A stretch of 64,000 nucleotides of DNA, taken from positions 5,737,501-5,801,500 of the forward strand of contig NZ_CP021744.1 in the NCBI RefSeq assembly GCF_002192455.1, in the 5' to 3' direction. The notes beneath the pieces are model-generated. The model did no database searches. It was not told the origin of the DNA and saw only the letters and a program-made list of their open reading frames with translations. The stretch's first letter is position 1. Each line of letters begins with the position of its first letter. Both the position numbers and the translations under genes were made by a program. The stretch comes from Streptomyces albireticuli. GTDB taxonomy: Bacteria > Actinomycetota > Actinomycetes > Streptomycetales > Streptomycetaceae. Positions 23,715-33,023 of the stretch are shown here, one piece after another.

Positions 23715-24947
23715 TCAGCCCTTGTATTCGGCGCTGTAGCGGGATTTCCACTGGTTGGCGTCGACCTGGTAGGCGGTGATCAGGGTGTTGGTGGTGTCGC
23801 CGTATTTGTCGAAGGAGACGGGGCCGGTCACGCCGTCGAATTTGACTTTGTTGAGGGCGTCGACGACTTTGGCGCGGGCGTCGGAGGGCAGTTTGCCGTC
23901 GTTGGCGGTGGTGACGGCTTTGACGGCTTGGACGAGGGCCCAGGTGGCGTCGTAGGTGGAGCCTCCGTAGGCCTCGTAGCGGTCTTTGTAGCCGGCGGTT
24001 TTGTAGTCGGCGATGAACTTCTTGGCGGAGTCGAGTTGTTCGACGGGTTTGCCGACGGAGGTGGCGTAGTCGCCGGCGGATTTCTTGTTGAGGGTGATGT
24101 AGTCGCCGCTGTACATGCCGTCGCCGCCCATGAGGGGGGCTTTGACGCCGCCGTCCTTGAGTTGCTGGCTCAGGGGGGCGGAGGCGGGGTATTCGCCGCC
24201 GTAGAAGACGAGGTCGGGGTTTGCGGTCTTGGCTTTGGAGACGATGGCCTTGAAGTCGCGGTCCTCGGGGTTGACGTGTTCGGTGCCGACTACCTTGCCG
24301 CCGAGTGCGGTGAATTTGGCGGAGAAGGCGGCGGCGAGGCCGACGCCGTAGGTCTTCTGGTCGTCGATGACGTAGACGGTCTTGGCCTTGATGTTCTCGT
24401 AGGCGTATTTGCCGCCGAAGGAGCCTTGGACCTCGTCGGTGGTGGAGGTGCGGAAGTAGGTGCTGAACTGGCGTTTGCGCTTGTCCTGTTTCCAGTCCTT
24501 GCCCTGGGTGAGGTCGGGGGTGGTGTTGGCGGGGGATATGAGTGCGATGTTGTTGGACTGGGCGACCTGTTGCATCGACTGGGCGACGCTGGAGTTGAGC
24601 GGGCCGACGATGCCGAGGACTTGTTTGTCGCCGGCGAGTTTGGTGGCGTTCTGCTGGCCGGAGGTGGGCTGGGCCTGGTCGTCGAGGGCGCGGAACTCGA
24701 AGGTGACGCCGGGGACTTCCTTGGTCTTGTTGGCGTTGTTCAGGGCGAGTTCGGCGGAGTTCTTGATGCCTTGGCCGAGGGCGGAGAGGTCGCCGGTGAG
24801 CGGGGCGTCCAGGCCGATCACGACGGTGGTCTTCTTGCCTTCGGTGTTTCCGTCGTCGCCTTTGTCGTCGCGCGATCCGCAGGCGCTCAGGGTGAGGGCC
24901 CCGGTGGTGAGCGCGGTGGTGAGGATGAGCAAGGAACGGTGTCGCAC
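23715..24947 (-). CDS. livK: Branched-chain amino acid ABC transporter, lipoprotein substrate-binding protein
   Basis: A 410-residue extracytoplasmic binding protein (periplasmic-binding family 6). The GTG start at 24947 is preceded by GGGAAGGGA. The lipoprotein signal has lipobox LSAC near residue 22 (LTTGALTLSACGS). The mature protein begins with an acidic linker, then VVIGLDAPLTGDLSALGQGI, typical of LivJ/LivK. Its mid-part includes VIDDQKTYGVGLAAAFSAKF. It captures Leu/Ile/Val or related amino acids and delivers them to LivHM. First gene of the operon. Confidence 0.94.
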   Translation of the reverse strand: MRHRSLLILTTALTTGALTLSACGSRDDKGDDGNTEGKKTTVVIGLDAPLTGDLSALGQGIKNSAELALNNANKTKEVPGVTFEFRALDDQAQPTSGQQNATKLAGDKQVLGIVGPLNSSVAQSMQQVAQSNNIALISPANTTPDLTQGKDWKQDKRKRQFSTYFRTSTTDEVQGSFGGKYAYENIKAKTVYVIDDQKTYGVGLAAAFSAKFTALGGKVVGTEHVNPEDRDFKAIVSKAKTANPDLVFYGGEYPASAPLSQQLKDGGVKAPLMGGDGMYSGDYITLNKKSAGDYATSVGKPVEQLDSAKKFIADYKTAGYKDRYEAYGGSTYDATWALVQAVKAVTTANDGKLPSDARAKVVDALNKVKFDGVTGPVSFDKYGDTTNTLITAYQVDANQWKSRYSAEYKG

Positions 24948-25129
24948 GGTGATTCCCTTCCCTGGCGAGGCCCCCTCTGCTGAGGTGCCGTGGCGCGTGC
25001 CGGGCGGTGCGGGACGGTGTGGTGGCGTGCGGGCCGCCCGGCGGGTCGTGACTGGCCGTGACTCTAAGGGTGTGCGGCGGCGCGGGGCAGAGGTGCTGGC
25101 CATGATGTGACTGTCTTGTTATGGCGTAG

Positions 25130-25143
25130 GTCACTCCAGTGAC
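25130..25143. promoter_or_regulatory. Palindromic operator candidate GTCACT-CC-AGTGAC
   Basis: A perfect 6+2+6 palindrome lies 183 bases before the binding-protein start. On the minus strand it is just upstream of CATAAC (25118-25123), a possible -10, so it overlaps where a -35 would be. Confidence 0.4.
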
Positions 25144-25305
25144 TTCTGTGTAGTGAAGGTGATCGGACAGTCCGGGTGTTTGGGGAGGGATCAGGCATCA
25201 GGTGGTCGGGAAGGTGTAGTTCCGCTAATGCGTCGGGGGTGGCGCGGGGCGTGGGCCGGGTGTCGTGATCGTCGCGCGGTCGCCGGGTGGCCGGAAAGAT
25301 CGCGA

Positions 25306-25343
25306 AAGCGGCGGCCGGGAATGTGGAATCCCGGCCGCCGCTT
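25306..25343 (-). terminator. Terminator of the thioesterase gene
   Basis: A 15-bp perfect stem (AAGCGGCGGCCGGGA and its complement) with an eight-base loop, 39 bases beyond the stop. Confidence 0.85.
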
Positions 25344-25381
25344 CATGGCGATGTCACGCACGGTGACGTGCGAGGAGGGTC

Positions 25382-25855
25382 TCAGCTGGTGGGGCGGCCC
25401 TCGTCGGTGTCACGGATGAGGCAGGTGAGGCGGGCGCTGCATACGCGCTTGCCCTGCTCGTCGGTGATGACGATCTCGTACGTGGCGGTGGAGCGGCCCC
25501 GGTGCACGGGGGTGGCCACGCCGGTGACCAGCCCGGAGCGGGCGCCGCGGTGGTGGGTGCAGTTGAGGTCGACGCCCACGGCGATCCGGCCGGGGCCGCC
25601 GTGCAGCATCGCGCCGACGGAGCCGAGGGTCTCGGCGAGCACGGCGGAGGCGCCGCCGTGCAGCAGCCCGTACGGCTGGGTGTTGCCCTCGACGGGCATG
25701 GTGCCGACCACGCGGTCGGGCGAGGCCTCGACGACCCGGACGCTCATGCGCTCGCCGAGGTGCCCGGCGGAGAACAGGGCGGGCAGGTCCAGCCCGCTGC
25801 CCGTCCACTGGTCCAGGACCTCCTGAGGGAACGTGGTCCCGGTCTGCTCACCCAT
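25382..25855 (-). CDS. PaaI-family hotdog-fold acyl-CoA thioesterase
   Basis: A 157-residue single hotdog domain. The signature GLLHGGASAVLAETLGSVGA holds the active-site Asn/Glu region of the PaaI/YdiI subfamily (here His-Gly-Gly and Glu). The second half, VDLNCTHHRGARSGLVTGVA, matches the strand that lines the CoA site. Members hydrolyse aryl- or acyl-CoA thioesters, for example 1,4-dihydroxy-2-naphthoyl-CoA or phenylacetate intermediates; the substrate cannot be told here. Monocistronic. Confidence 0.9.
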   Translation of the reverse strand: MGEQTGTTFPQEVLDQWTGSGLDLPALFSAGHLGERMSVRVVEASPDRVVGTMPVEGNTQPYGLLHGGASAVLAETLGSVGAMLHGGPGRIAVGVDLNCTHHRGARSGLVTGVATPVHRGRSTATYEIVITDEQGKRVCSARLTCLIRDTDEGRPTS

Positions 25856-25992
25856 GACGTGCTCCGATCGTCCTTGCTCGTTGCGTGCTGAACGTTTCCT
25901 TGAACGCTGGTGAACGTCTTATCAGGTGAACAGGCCTGACGGCCGGTCGGGGTGGTGCCCGGACGGCTCCGGGCCCCGCCCGGGGCCGGGGG

Positions 25993-28281
<2,289 letters not shown>

Positions 28282-28412
28282 CTCGCTCCCCTTTGAGCGG
28301 TCGGTTCGGAAACGGTCGGTGCGGGCGTGCTCGTGTATGCGGTGCCGATCCTGTCACGGGGCCGCCCGCGGGCTCCCCGGGAGGGTGGGTGGCCAGGGCG
28401 GTGTGGCCCGGA

Positions 28413-28435
28413 TTGTCAGTGGGCCGTGGCAGGAT
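28413..28435 (+). promoter_or_regulatory. RecA-independent DNA-damage (PafBC-type) promoter before polA
   Basis: TTGTCAGTG (28413-28421), eight bases, then CAGGAT (28430-28435). The first box is an exact match to the actinobacterial RecA-NDp consensus TTGTCrGTG-N8-TAnnnT; the -10 differs in its first base. An in-frame GTG begins seven bases later. Confidence 0.65.
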
Positions 28436-28463
28436 CGGGGGCGTGGCAGCGAAGGGAACGAAG

Positions 28464-31181
28464 ATGAGCGCAGAGACCGGCACCGAGGCAGCGGAGGGAG
28501 GTCGCCCCCGCCTGCTTCTGATGGACGGGCACTCCATGGCGTACCGGGCGTTCTTCGCGCTGCCCGCGGAGAATTTCACGACGGTGGCCGGCCAGCCGAC
28601 GAACGCGGTGTACGGCTTCGCGTCCATGCTGGCGAACACGCTGCGTGACGAGAAGCCTTCGCATTTCGCGGTGGCGTTCGACGTCTCCCGTAAGACGTGG
28701 CGCTCCGACGAGTTCCCCGAGTACAAGGCGACGCGGTCCAAGACGCCCGACGAGTTCAAGGGCCAGGTCGAGCTGATCGGCGAGTTGCTCGACGCGATGA
28801 AGGTGCCGCGCTTCGCGGTCGACGGCTTCGAGGCCGACGACGTGATCGCCACGCTGGCCACGCAGGCCGAGGCGGCGGGTTTCCACGTCTCGATCGTCAC
28901 GGGTGACCGCGACTCCTTCCAGCTGGTCTCCGACGACGTCACGGTGCTCTATCCGACGAAGGGTGTCTCGGAGCTGACGCGCTTCACGCCGGAGAAGGTC
29001 CAGGAGAAGTACGGCCTGAGCCCCTCGCAGTACCCGGACTTCGCCGCGCTGCGCGGTGACCCGTCGGACAACCTCCCGGGCATCCCGGGCGTCGGCGAGA
29101 AGACCGCCGCGAAGTGGATCAATCAGTTCGGTTCGTTCGCGGAGCTGGTGGAGCGGGTCGAGGAGGTCAAGGGCAAGGCCGGGCAGAACCTCCGGGACCA
29201 CCTGGAGGCCGTCAAGCTCAACCGCCGCCTCACCGAGATGGTGCGGGACGTGGCGCTGCCGGTGGGCCCGGAGGGCCTGGCCCGGGTGGCGTACGACCGC
29301 ACGGCGCTGACCGCGTTCCTGGAGGGCCTGGAGATCCGCAACCAGGGTCTGCGGGACCGGCTGCTGGCCGCCGACCCGGGCGGGGAGGCCGCCGCGGAGG
29401 AGGCGCCGCCGGCCGCCGGGGCCGAGGTGGACGGTGCCGTGCTGGGCGCGGGGGAGCTCGCGCCGTGGCTGGCCGGGCACGCCGCGGGCCCGCTGGGCGT
29501 GGCGGTGGTCGACTCCTGGGCGCAGGGCAGCGGCCGGGTCGCCGAGATCGCGCTGGCGACGGGCGAGGGCCCGGCCGTCTGGTTCGACCCCGCCGAGCTG
29601 GACGAGGCCGACGAGCGGGCGTTCGCCGCGTGGAGCGCGGACGCCGGCCGGGCCAAGGTGATGCACGACGCGAAGTCGGCCATGCGGGTCTTCGCCGAGC
29701 ACGGCTGGACGGTCGAGGGCGTCACGATGGACACGGCGCTGGCCGCGTATCTGGTGAAGCCGGGCCGCCGCTCCTTCGAGCTGGACGCGCTGTCGGTGGA
29801 GTACCTGGGCCGTGAGCTGGCCACGGCCGCCGCCGGTGACGGTCAGCTGGCCTTCGGCGCCGACGAGCAGGCCGAGGCGGATGCCCTGATGGGCCGGGCG
29901 CGTACGGTGCTCGACCTGGGCGAGGCGTTCACGGGCCGGCTCGCGGAGGTGGGCGCGGCCGAGCTGCTCGCCGATGTCGAGCTGCCGACGAGCGCGCTGC
30001 TGGCCCGCCTGGAGCGGGCGGGCATCGCCGCGGACCGGGGCTGGCTGGAGCGGATGGAGCAGCAGTTCGCGGCCGCCGTGCAGCAGGCCGTCGTGGAGGC
30101 GCACGCCGCCGCGGGCCGCGAGTTCAACCTGGGCTCGCCCAAGCAGCTCCAGGAGGTGCTCTTCGGCGAGCTGGGCCTGCCGAAGACGAAGAAGACCAAG
30201 ACCGGGTACACCACGGACGCCGACGCCCTGGCCTGGCTCGCCGCCCAGACGGAGAACGAACTCCCGGTGATCATGCTGCGTCACCGGGAGCAGGCCAAGC
30301 TGCGGTCCACGGTCGAGGGCCTGATCAAGGCGATCGCCCCCGACGGCCGGATCCACACCACGTTCAACCAGACGGTGGCGGCCACCGGCCGGCTGTCGTC
30401 CACGGACCCGAACCTCCAGAACATCCCGGTGCGGACGGACGAGGGCCGGGCCATCCGCCGCGGCTTCGTCGTCGGGTCCGGCTTCGAGTCCCTGATGACC
30501 GCCGACTACAGCCAGATCGAGCTGCGCGTCATGGCCCACCTCTCGGAGGACGAGGGCCTGATCGAGGCGTTCGCCTCCGGCGAGGACCTGCACACCACGG
30601 TGGCCTCCCAGGTCTTCGGCGTCGCCAAGAGCGAGGTCGACCCGGAGATGCGCCGGAAGATCAAGGCCATGTCGTACGGGCTGGCCTACGGCCTGTCGGC
30701 GTTCGGTCTCTCGCAGCAGCTCAACATCGCTCCCGCCGAGGCGGGCAAGCTGATGGACACCTTCTTCGAGCGGTTCGGCGGGGTGCGGGACTACCTCCAG
30801 CGGGTGGTCGTGGAGGCCCGTGCCACGGGTTACACGGAGACGATGCTGGGCCGCCGCCGCTACCTCCCGGACCTCAACAGCGACAACCGCCAGCGCCGTG
30901 AGATGGCCGAGCGGATGGCGCTGAACGCCCCGATCCAGGGCACGGCCGCCGACATCGTGAAGGTCGCGATGCTGCGGGTGGGCCAGGCGCTGGAGGCCGC
31001 GGGCCTGGGCTCGCGGATGCTGCTCCAGGTGCACGACGAAATCGTGCTGGAGATCGCGCCGGGCGAGCGGGAGCGGGTCGAGGAGCTGGTCCGCCGGGAG
31101 ATGGCCGGCGCGGTGTCGCTGCGCGCGCCGCTGGACGTCTCGGTGGGCGTCGGCGCGGACTGGGAGTCCGCGGCGCACTGA
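28464..31181 (+). CDS. polA: DNA polymerase I
   Basis: A 905-residue polymerase for repair and Okazaki fragment processing. Residues 15-310 form the 5'-3' exonuclease (LLLMDGHSMAYRAFFALP, then DGFEADDVIATLA). The central 3'-5' exonuclease-like domain has lost the DxE catalytic pair (VVDSWAQGSG), so no proofreading is expected, as in other actinobacteria. Polymerase motifs: TGRLSSTDPNLQNIPVR, motif A DYSQIELRVMAHL (about residue 681), motif B MRRKIKAMSYGLAYG, motif C VHDEIVLE. ATG 28464 has GAAGGGA upstream. In-frame GTG 28443 would be a leaderless start from the damage-type promoter. Confidence 0.97.
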   Translation: MSAETGTEAAEGGRPRLLLMDGHSMAYRAFFALPAENFTTVAGQPTNAVYGFASMLANTLRDEKPSHFAVAFDVSRKTWRSDEFPEYKATRSKTPDEFKGQVELIGELLDAMKVPRFAVDGFEADDVIATLATQAEAAGFHVSIVTGDRDSFQLVSDDVTVLYPTKGVSELTRFTPEKVQEKYGLSPSQYPDFAALRGDPSDNLPGIPGVGEKTAAKWINQFGSFAELVERVEEVKGKAGQNLRDHLEAVKLNRRLTEMVRDVALPVGPEGLARVAYDRTALTAFLEGLEIRNQGLRDRLLAADPGGEAAAEEAPPAAGAEVDGAVLGAGELAPWLAGHAAGPLGVAVVDSWAQGSGRVAEIALATGEGPAVWFDPAELDEADERAFAAWSADAGRAKVMHDAKSAMRVFAEHGWTVEGVTMDTALAAYLVKPGRRSFELDALSVEYLGRELATAAAGDGQLAFGADEQAEADALMGRARTVLDLGEAFTGRLAEVGAAELLADVELPTSALLARLERAGIAADRGWLERMEQQFAAAVQQAVVEAHAAAGREFNLGSPKQLQEVLFGELGLPKTKKTKTGYTTDADALAWLAAQTENELPVIMLRHREQAKLRSTVEGLIKAIAPDGRIHTTFNQTVAATGRLSSTDPNLQNIPVRTDEGRAIRRGFVVGSGFESLMTADYSQIELRVMAHLSEDEGLIEAFASGEDLHTTVASQVFGVAKSEVDPEMRRKIKAMSYGLAYGLSAFGLSQQLNIAPAEAGKLMDTFFERFGGVRDYLQRVVVEARATGYTETMLGRRRYLPDLNSDNRQRREMAERMALNAPIQGTAADIVKVAMLRVGQALEAAGLGSRMLLQVHDEIVLEIAPGERERVEELVRREMAGAVSLRAPLDVSVGVGADWESAAH

Positions 31182-31195
31182 GCTGGGCGCCCTAT

Positions 31196-31307
31196 GTTCC
31201 TGGGCCGGTATGTGCCTGGGGCTGTGCGTTCCTGGGTCGGCGTGCGCCTGGGGCTGTGCGTTCCTGGGCCGGCCCGCGCCTGAGCCCGGACGTTCCCGGG
31301 CGCGTAC
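31196..31307. repeat. 32-base tandem repeat, 3.5 copies, downstream of polA
   Basis: Copies at 31196-31227, 31228-31259, 31260-31291 and a half copy to 31307, each beginning GTTCCTGGG or close to it. The second copy differs from the first at only three or four positions; the third is more diverged. Confidence 0.9.
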
Positions 31308-31357
31308 GTCTCGCGGCTGTGCGGGGCCGTGCGCCCGCCGGCCGGCCGCACCGTCGC

Positions 31358-31399
31358 CCCGTAGTGCCCCCTCGTCCTCGGACGAGGGGGCACTACGGG
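31358..31399. terminator. Terminator after polA, 20-bp perfect stem
   Basis: CCCGTAGTGCCCCCTCGTCC and its exact complement separated by two bases, followed by TTCTC. Confidence 0.85.
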
Positions 31400-31476
31400 T
31401 TCTCATCTCCGGCCTGTGTTGCTACCGTGCCCCAGCCCCGCTGTCCTGATGCCCCGTCAGTTCCTGGAGGCCGAGC

Positions 31477-31611
31477 ATGCGCGCACTGGCCGCCGCGGCC
31501 GTCGGACTCGCCGCCGCCCTCGCCCTCGTGTTCATCGTCACCGGCGTCGGGCCACCGCGCGGCCACACCTCCCCCGAGCCGATGCTCACCTCCGCCCCGA
31601 CGCACCCCTAG
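31477..31611 (+). CDS. Small membrane/secreted protein (SPW_0924-like family)
   Basis: A 44-residue protein with a textbook ribosome binding site (GGAGG, seven-base spacer). It is a single hydrophobic helix (AAAAVGLAAALALVFIVTG) followed by a short Pro/Thr-rich tail (SPEPMLTSAPTHP). I recall this short family as conserved in Streptomyces under the name SPW_0924; the name is from memory. It ends 18 bases before the DUF3068 gene and is likely co-transcribed. Function unknown. Confidence 0.8.
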   Translation: MRALAAAAVGLAAALALVFIVTGVGPPRGHTSPEPMLTSAPTHP

Positions 31612-31629
31612 GCGCGGGGAGAGCCCGCC

Positions 31630-32670
31630 GTGCGCCGCCGAGCGAGCCTGGTCCTGCTCGCCCTCGCCGTCTTCCTCGTCGCCCTCGCGCCGCTCCTGCG
31701 CTGGTACGCCTTCCCCCGGCTGGCCAAGGTCCCCGCCGGCCGCTACCAGGCCGTCGTCATGGAGGCGAAGGACGCGACCCTCATCGACTACGCCACGCTG
31801 AAGCCCCGGACCGTCCCCAAGGTCACCATGATCCAGACCCTCAAGGGCAATGTGGAGGAGGCGGCGAAGGTCCGTAAGGCGACCGGCCGCGATGTCGTCG
31901 TCTGGGACACCCTCACCTTCGCCGCGGGGCCCGACGGCGCGATGGTCTCGCGGATCCCCGAGCGCTACGTCTTCGACGCCCACAGCCAGCAGCCCGTGCA
32001 CGCGGGCGGCGAGCACGTCGACGGCACCCCCGTGCGCCGCGACGGCATCGCCTACAAATGGCCCTTCCTGGCGCAGAAGCGCGACTACCGCTACTTCGAC
32101 ATGCAGACCCGCACCTCCGCCCCCATCCACTACCGGGGCACCCGCGCCTTCCACGGCCTGGACGTCTATTACTTCGAGCAGACGATCCCCTGGACCAAGG
32201 TGCCCCTGCCCAGGACGCTGCCGCTCGGCGTCACCCCCGACGCCGTCCGGCAGATCGGCCTGGAGCGCTGGTACAGCACCAAGCGCATGTTCTGGGTCGA
32301 CCCCGTCACCGGGGCGCCCGTCAACGGCGAGGAGGTCCACCGCGAGGAGATGCGCTGGACCGGCCACCCCGAGAAGGAGCCCATCACCGCCTTCGCCGGC
32401 CATGTGAAGATGCGCCCCGACTACCTCGACGCGACGGTCGACCTCGTGACCTCGCAGCGGCGGCTCGTCCTCCTCCTCACCACCTACCTCCCCTGGGGAT
32501 TCGCCGGCTTCGGCACCGCGCTGCTCGCCCTGGCGCTCGTCCTGGAGGCCCGCTCCCGCCGGGCGCGGGACGGTGCCGCGGATCCGCCGGGAGATCGGCG
32601 TGCGATCGGGGTGGGTATGTCCCAGGATGGAGGGACATTCGAACAGCCGACCCCCGGCGGGGGCCGCTGA
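31630..32670 (+). CDS. DUF3068 (PorA-like family) membrane protein
   Basis: A 346-residue protein with an N-terminal signal anchor (LVLLALAVFLVALAPLL), a large extracytoplasmic domain and a C-terminal membrane helix (YLPWGFAGFGTALLALALVL). The family signature is recognisable around FDMQTRTSAPIHYRGTRAFH and YYFEQTIPWTKVPLP. DUF3068 proteins are actinobacterial envelope proteins related by name to porin PorA; the role is undefined. GTG 31630 is the start. Middle gene of a three-gene unit. Confidence 0.88.
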   Translation: MRRRASLVLLALAVFLVALAPLLRWYAFPRLAKVPAGRYQAVVMEAKDATLIDYATLKPRTVPKVTMIQTLKGNVEEAAKVRKATGRDVVVWDTLTFAAGPDGAMVSRIPERYVFDAHSQQPVHAGGEHVDGTPVRRDGIAYKWPFLAQKRDYRYFDMQTRTSAPIHYRGTRAFHGLDVYYFEQTIPWTKVPLPRTLPLGVTPDAVRQIGLERWYSTKRMFWVDPVTGAPVNGEEVHREEMRWTGHPEKEPITAFAGHVKMRPDYLDATVDLVTSQRRLVLLLTTYLPWGFAGFGTALLALALVLEARSRRARDGAADPPGDRRAIGVGMSQDGGTFEQPTPGGGR

Positions 32671-32686
32671 ACAGAGGAGGCCCACC

Positions 32687-32878
32687 GTGAAGGAGAGCCC
32701 CGAGGACACATCCACCACGTCCCGGCCGCGCCGGCTGTACACCGGCGGCGAGCGGCCGTTCGACCCCGAGGACCTGGTCATGGCGTCGGGCCGGGACGTC
32801 ACGCCGGAGCGGGTCGAGGCGGCGAAGCGGCTGATGGAGGAGAAGGGGGCGGCGGCGGTCGAGCGGTACCTGCCGTGA
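32687..32878 (+). CDS. Conserved hypothetical 63-residue protein
   Basis: A small soluble protein with a strong GAGGAGG six bases before GTG 32687. The sequence contains RRLYTGGERPFDPEDLVMAS and a C-terminal helix EAAKRLMEEKGAAAVERYLP. It has no signal or membrane segment. It starts 16 bases after the DUF3068 gene, so it is probably the third gene of that operon. I do not know a function. Confidence 0.75.
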   Translation: MKESPEDTSTTSRPRRLYTGGERPFDPEDLVMASGRDVTPERVEAAKRLMEEKGAAAVERYLP

Positions 32879-32968
32879 GGTAAGGGGAGGGGCGGCGGTG
32901 GGGGCGGCCGCCGCGCGGGGCCTCTCCCGGTCCCGCCCCTTCCCGACCGGGGCTCCGCCCCGGACCCC

Positions 32969-33016
32969 GTCCTCAGGCGGTGTACGGCGTTTTCGGCCCG
33001 TACACCGCCTGAGGAC
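32969..33016. terminator. Bidirectional terminator, 19-bp stem
   Basis: GTCCTCAGGCGGTGTACGG and its complement around a ten-base loop containing TTTT. It lies between converging genes and next to a short CTCCGCCCC element. Confidence 0.85.
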
Positions 33017-33023
33017 TGCCGCG

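Larger units (their letters stand above)
24948..25381. other. Regulatory gap upstream of the liv operon
   Basis: This 434-base gap holds the liv promoter region (left part), a symmetric operator-like site at 25130-25143 and the thioesterase terminator at 25306-25343. I see no gene in it. Confidence 0.6.

Noticed and set aside
29440..29760. Active 3'-5' proofreading domain in PolA
   Set aside because: The DxE catalytic pair is missing; only the fold remnant is left.
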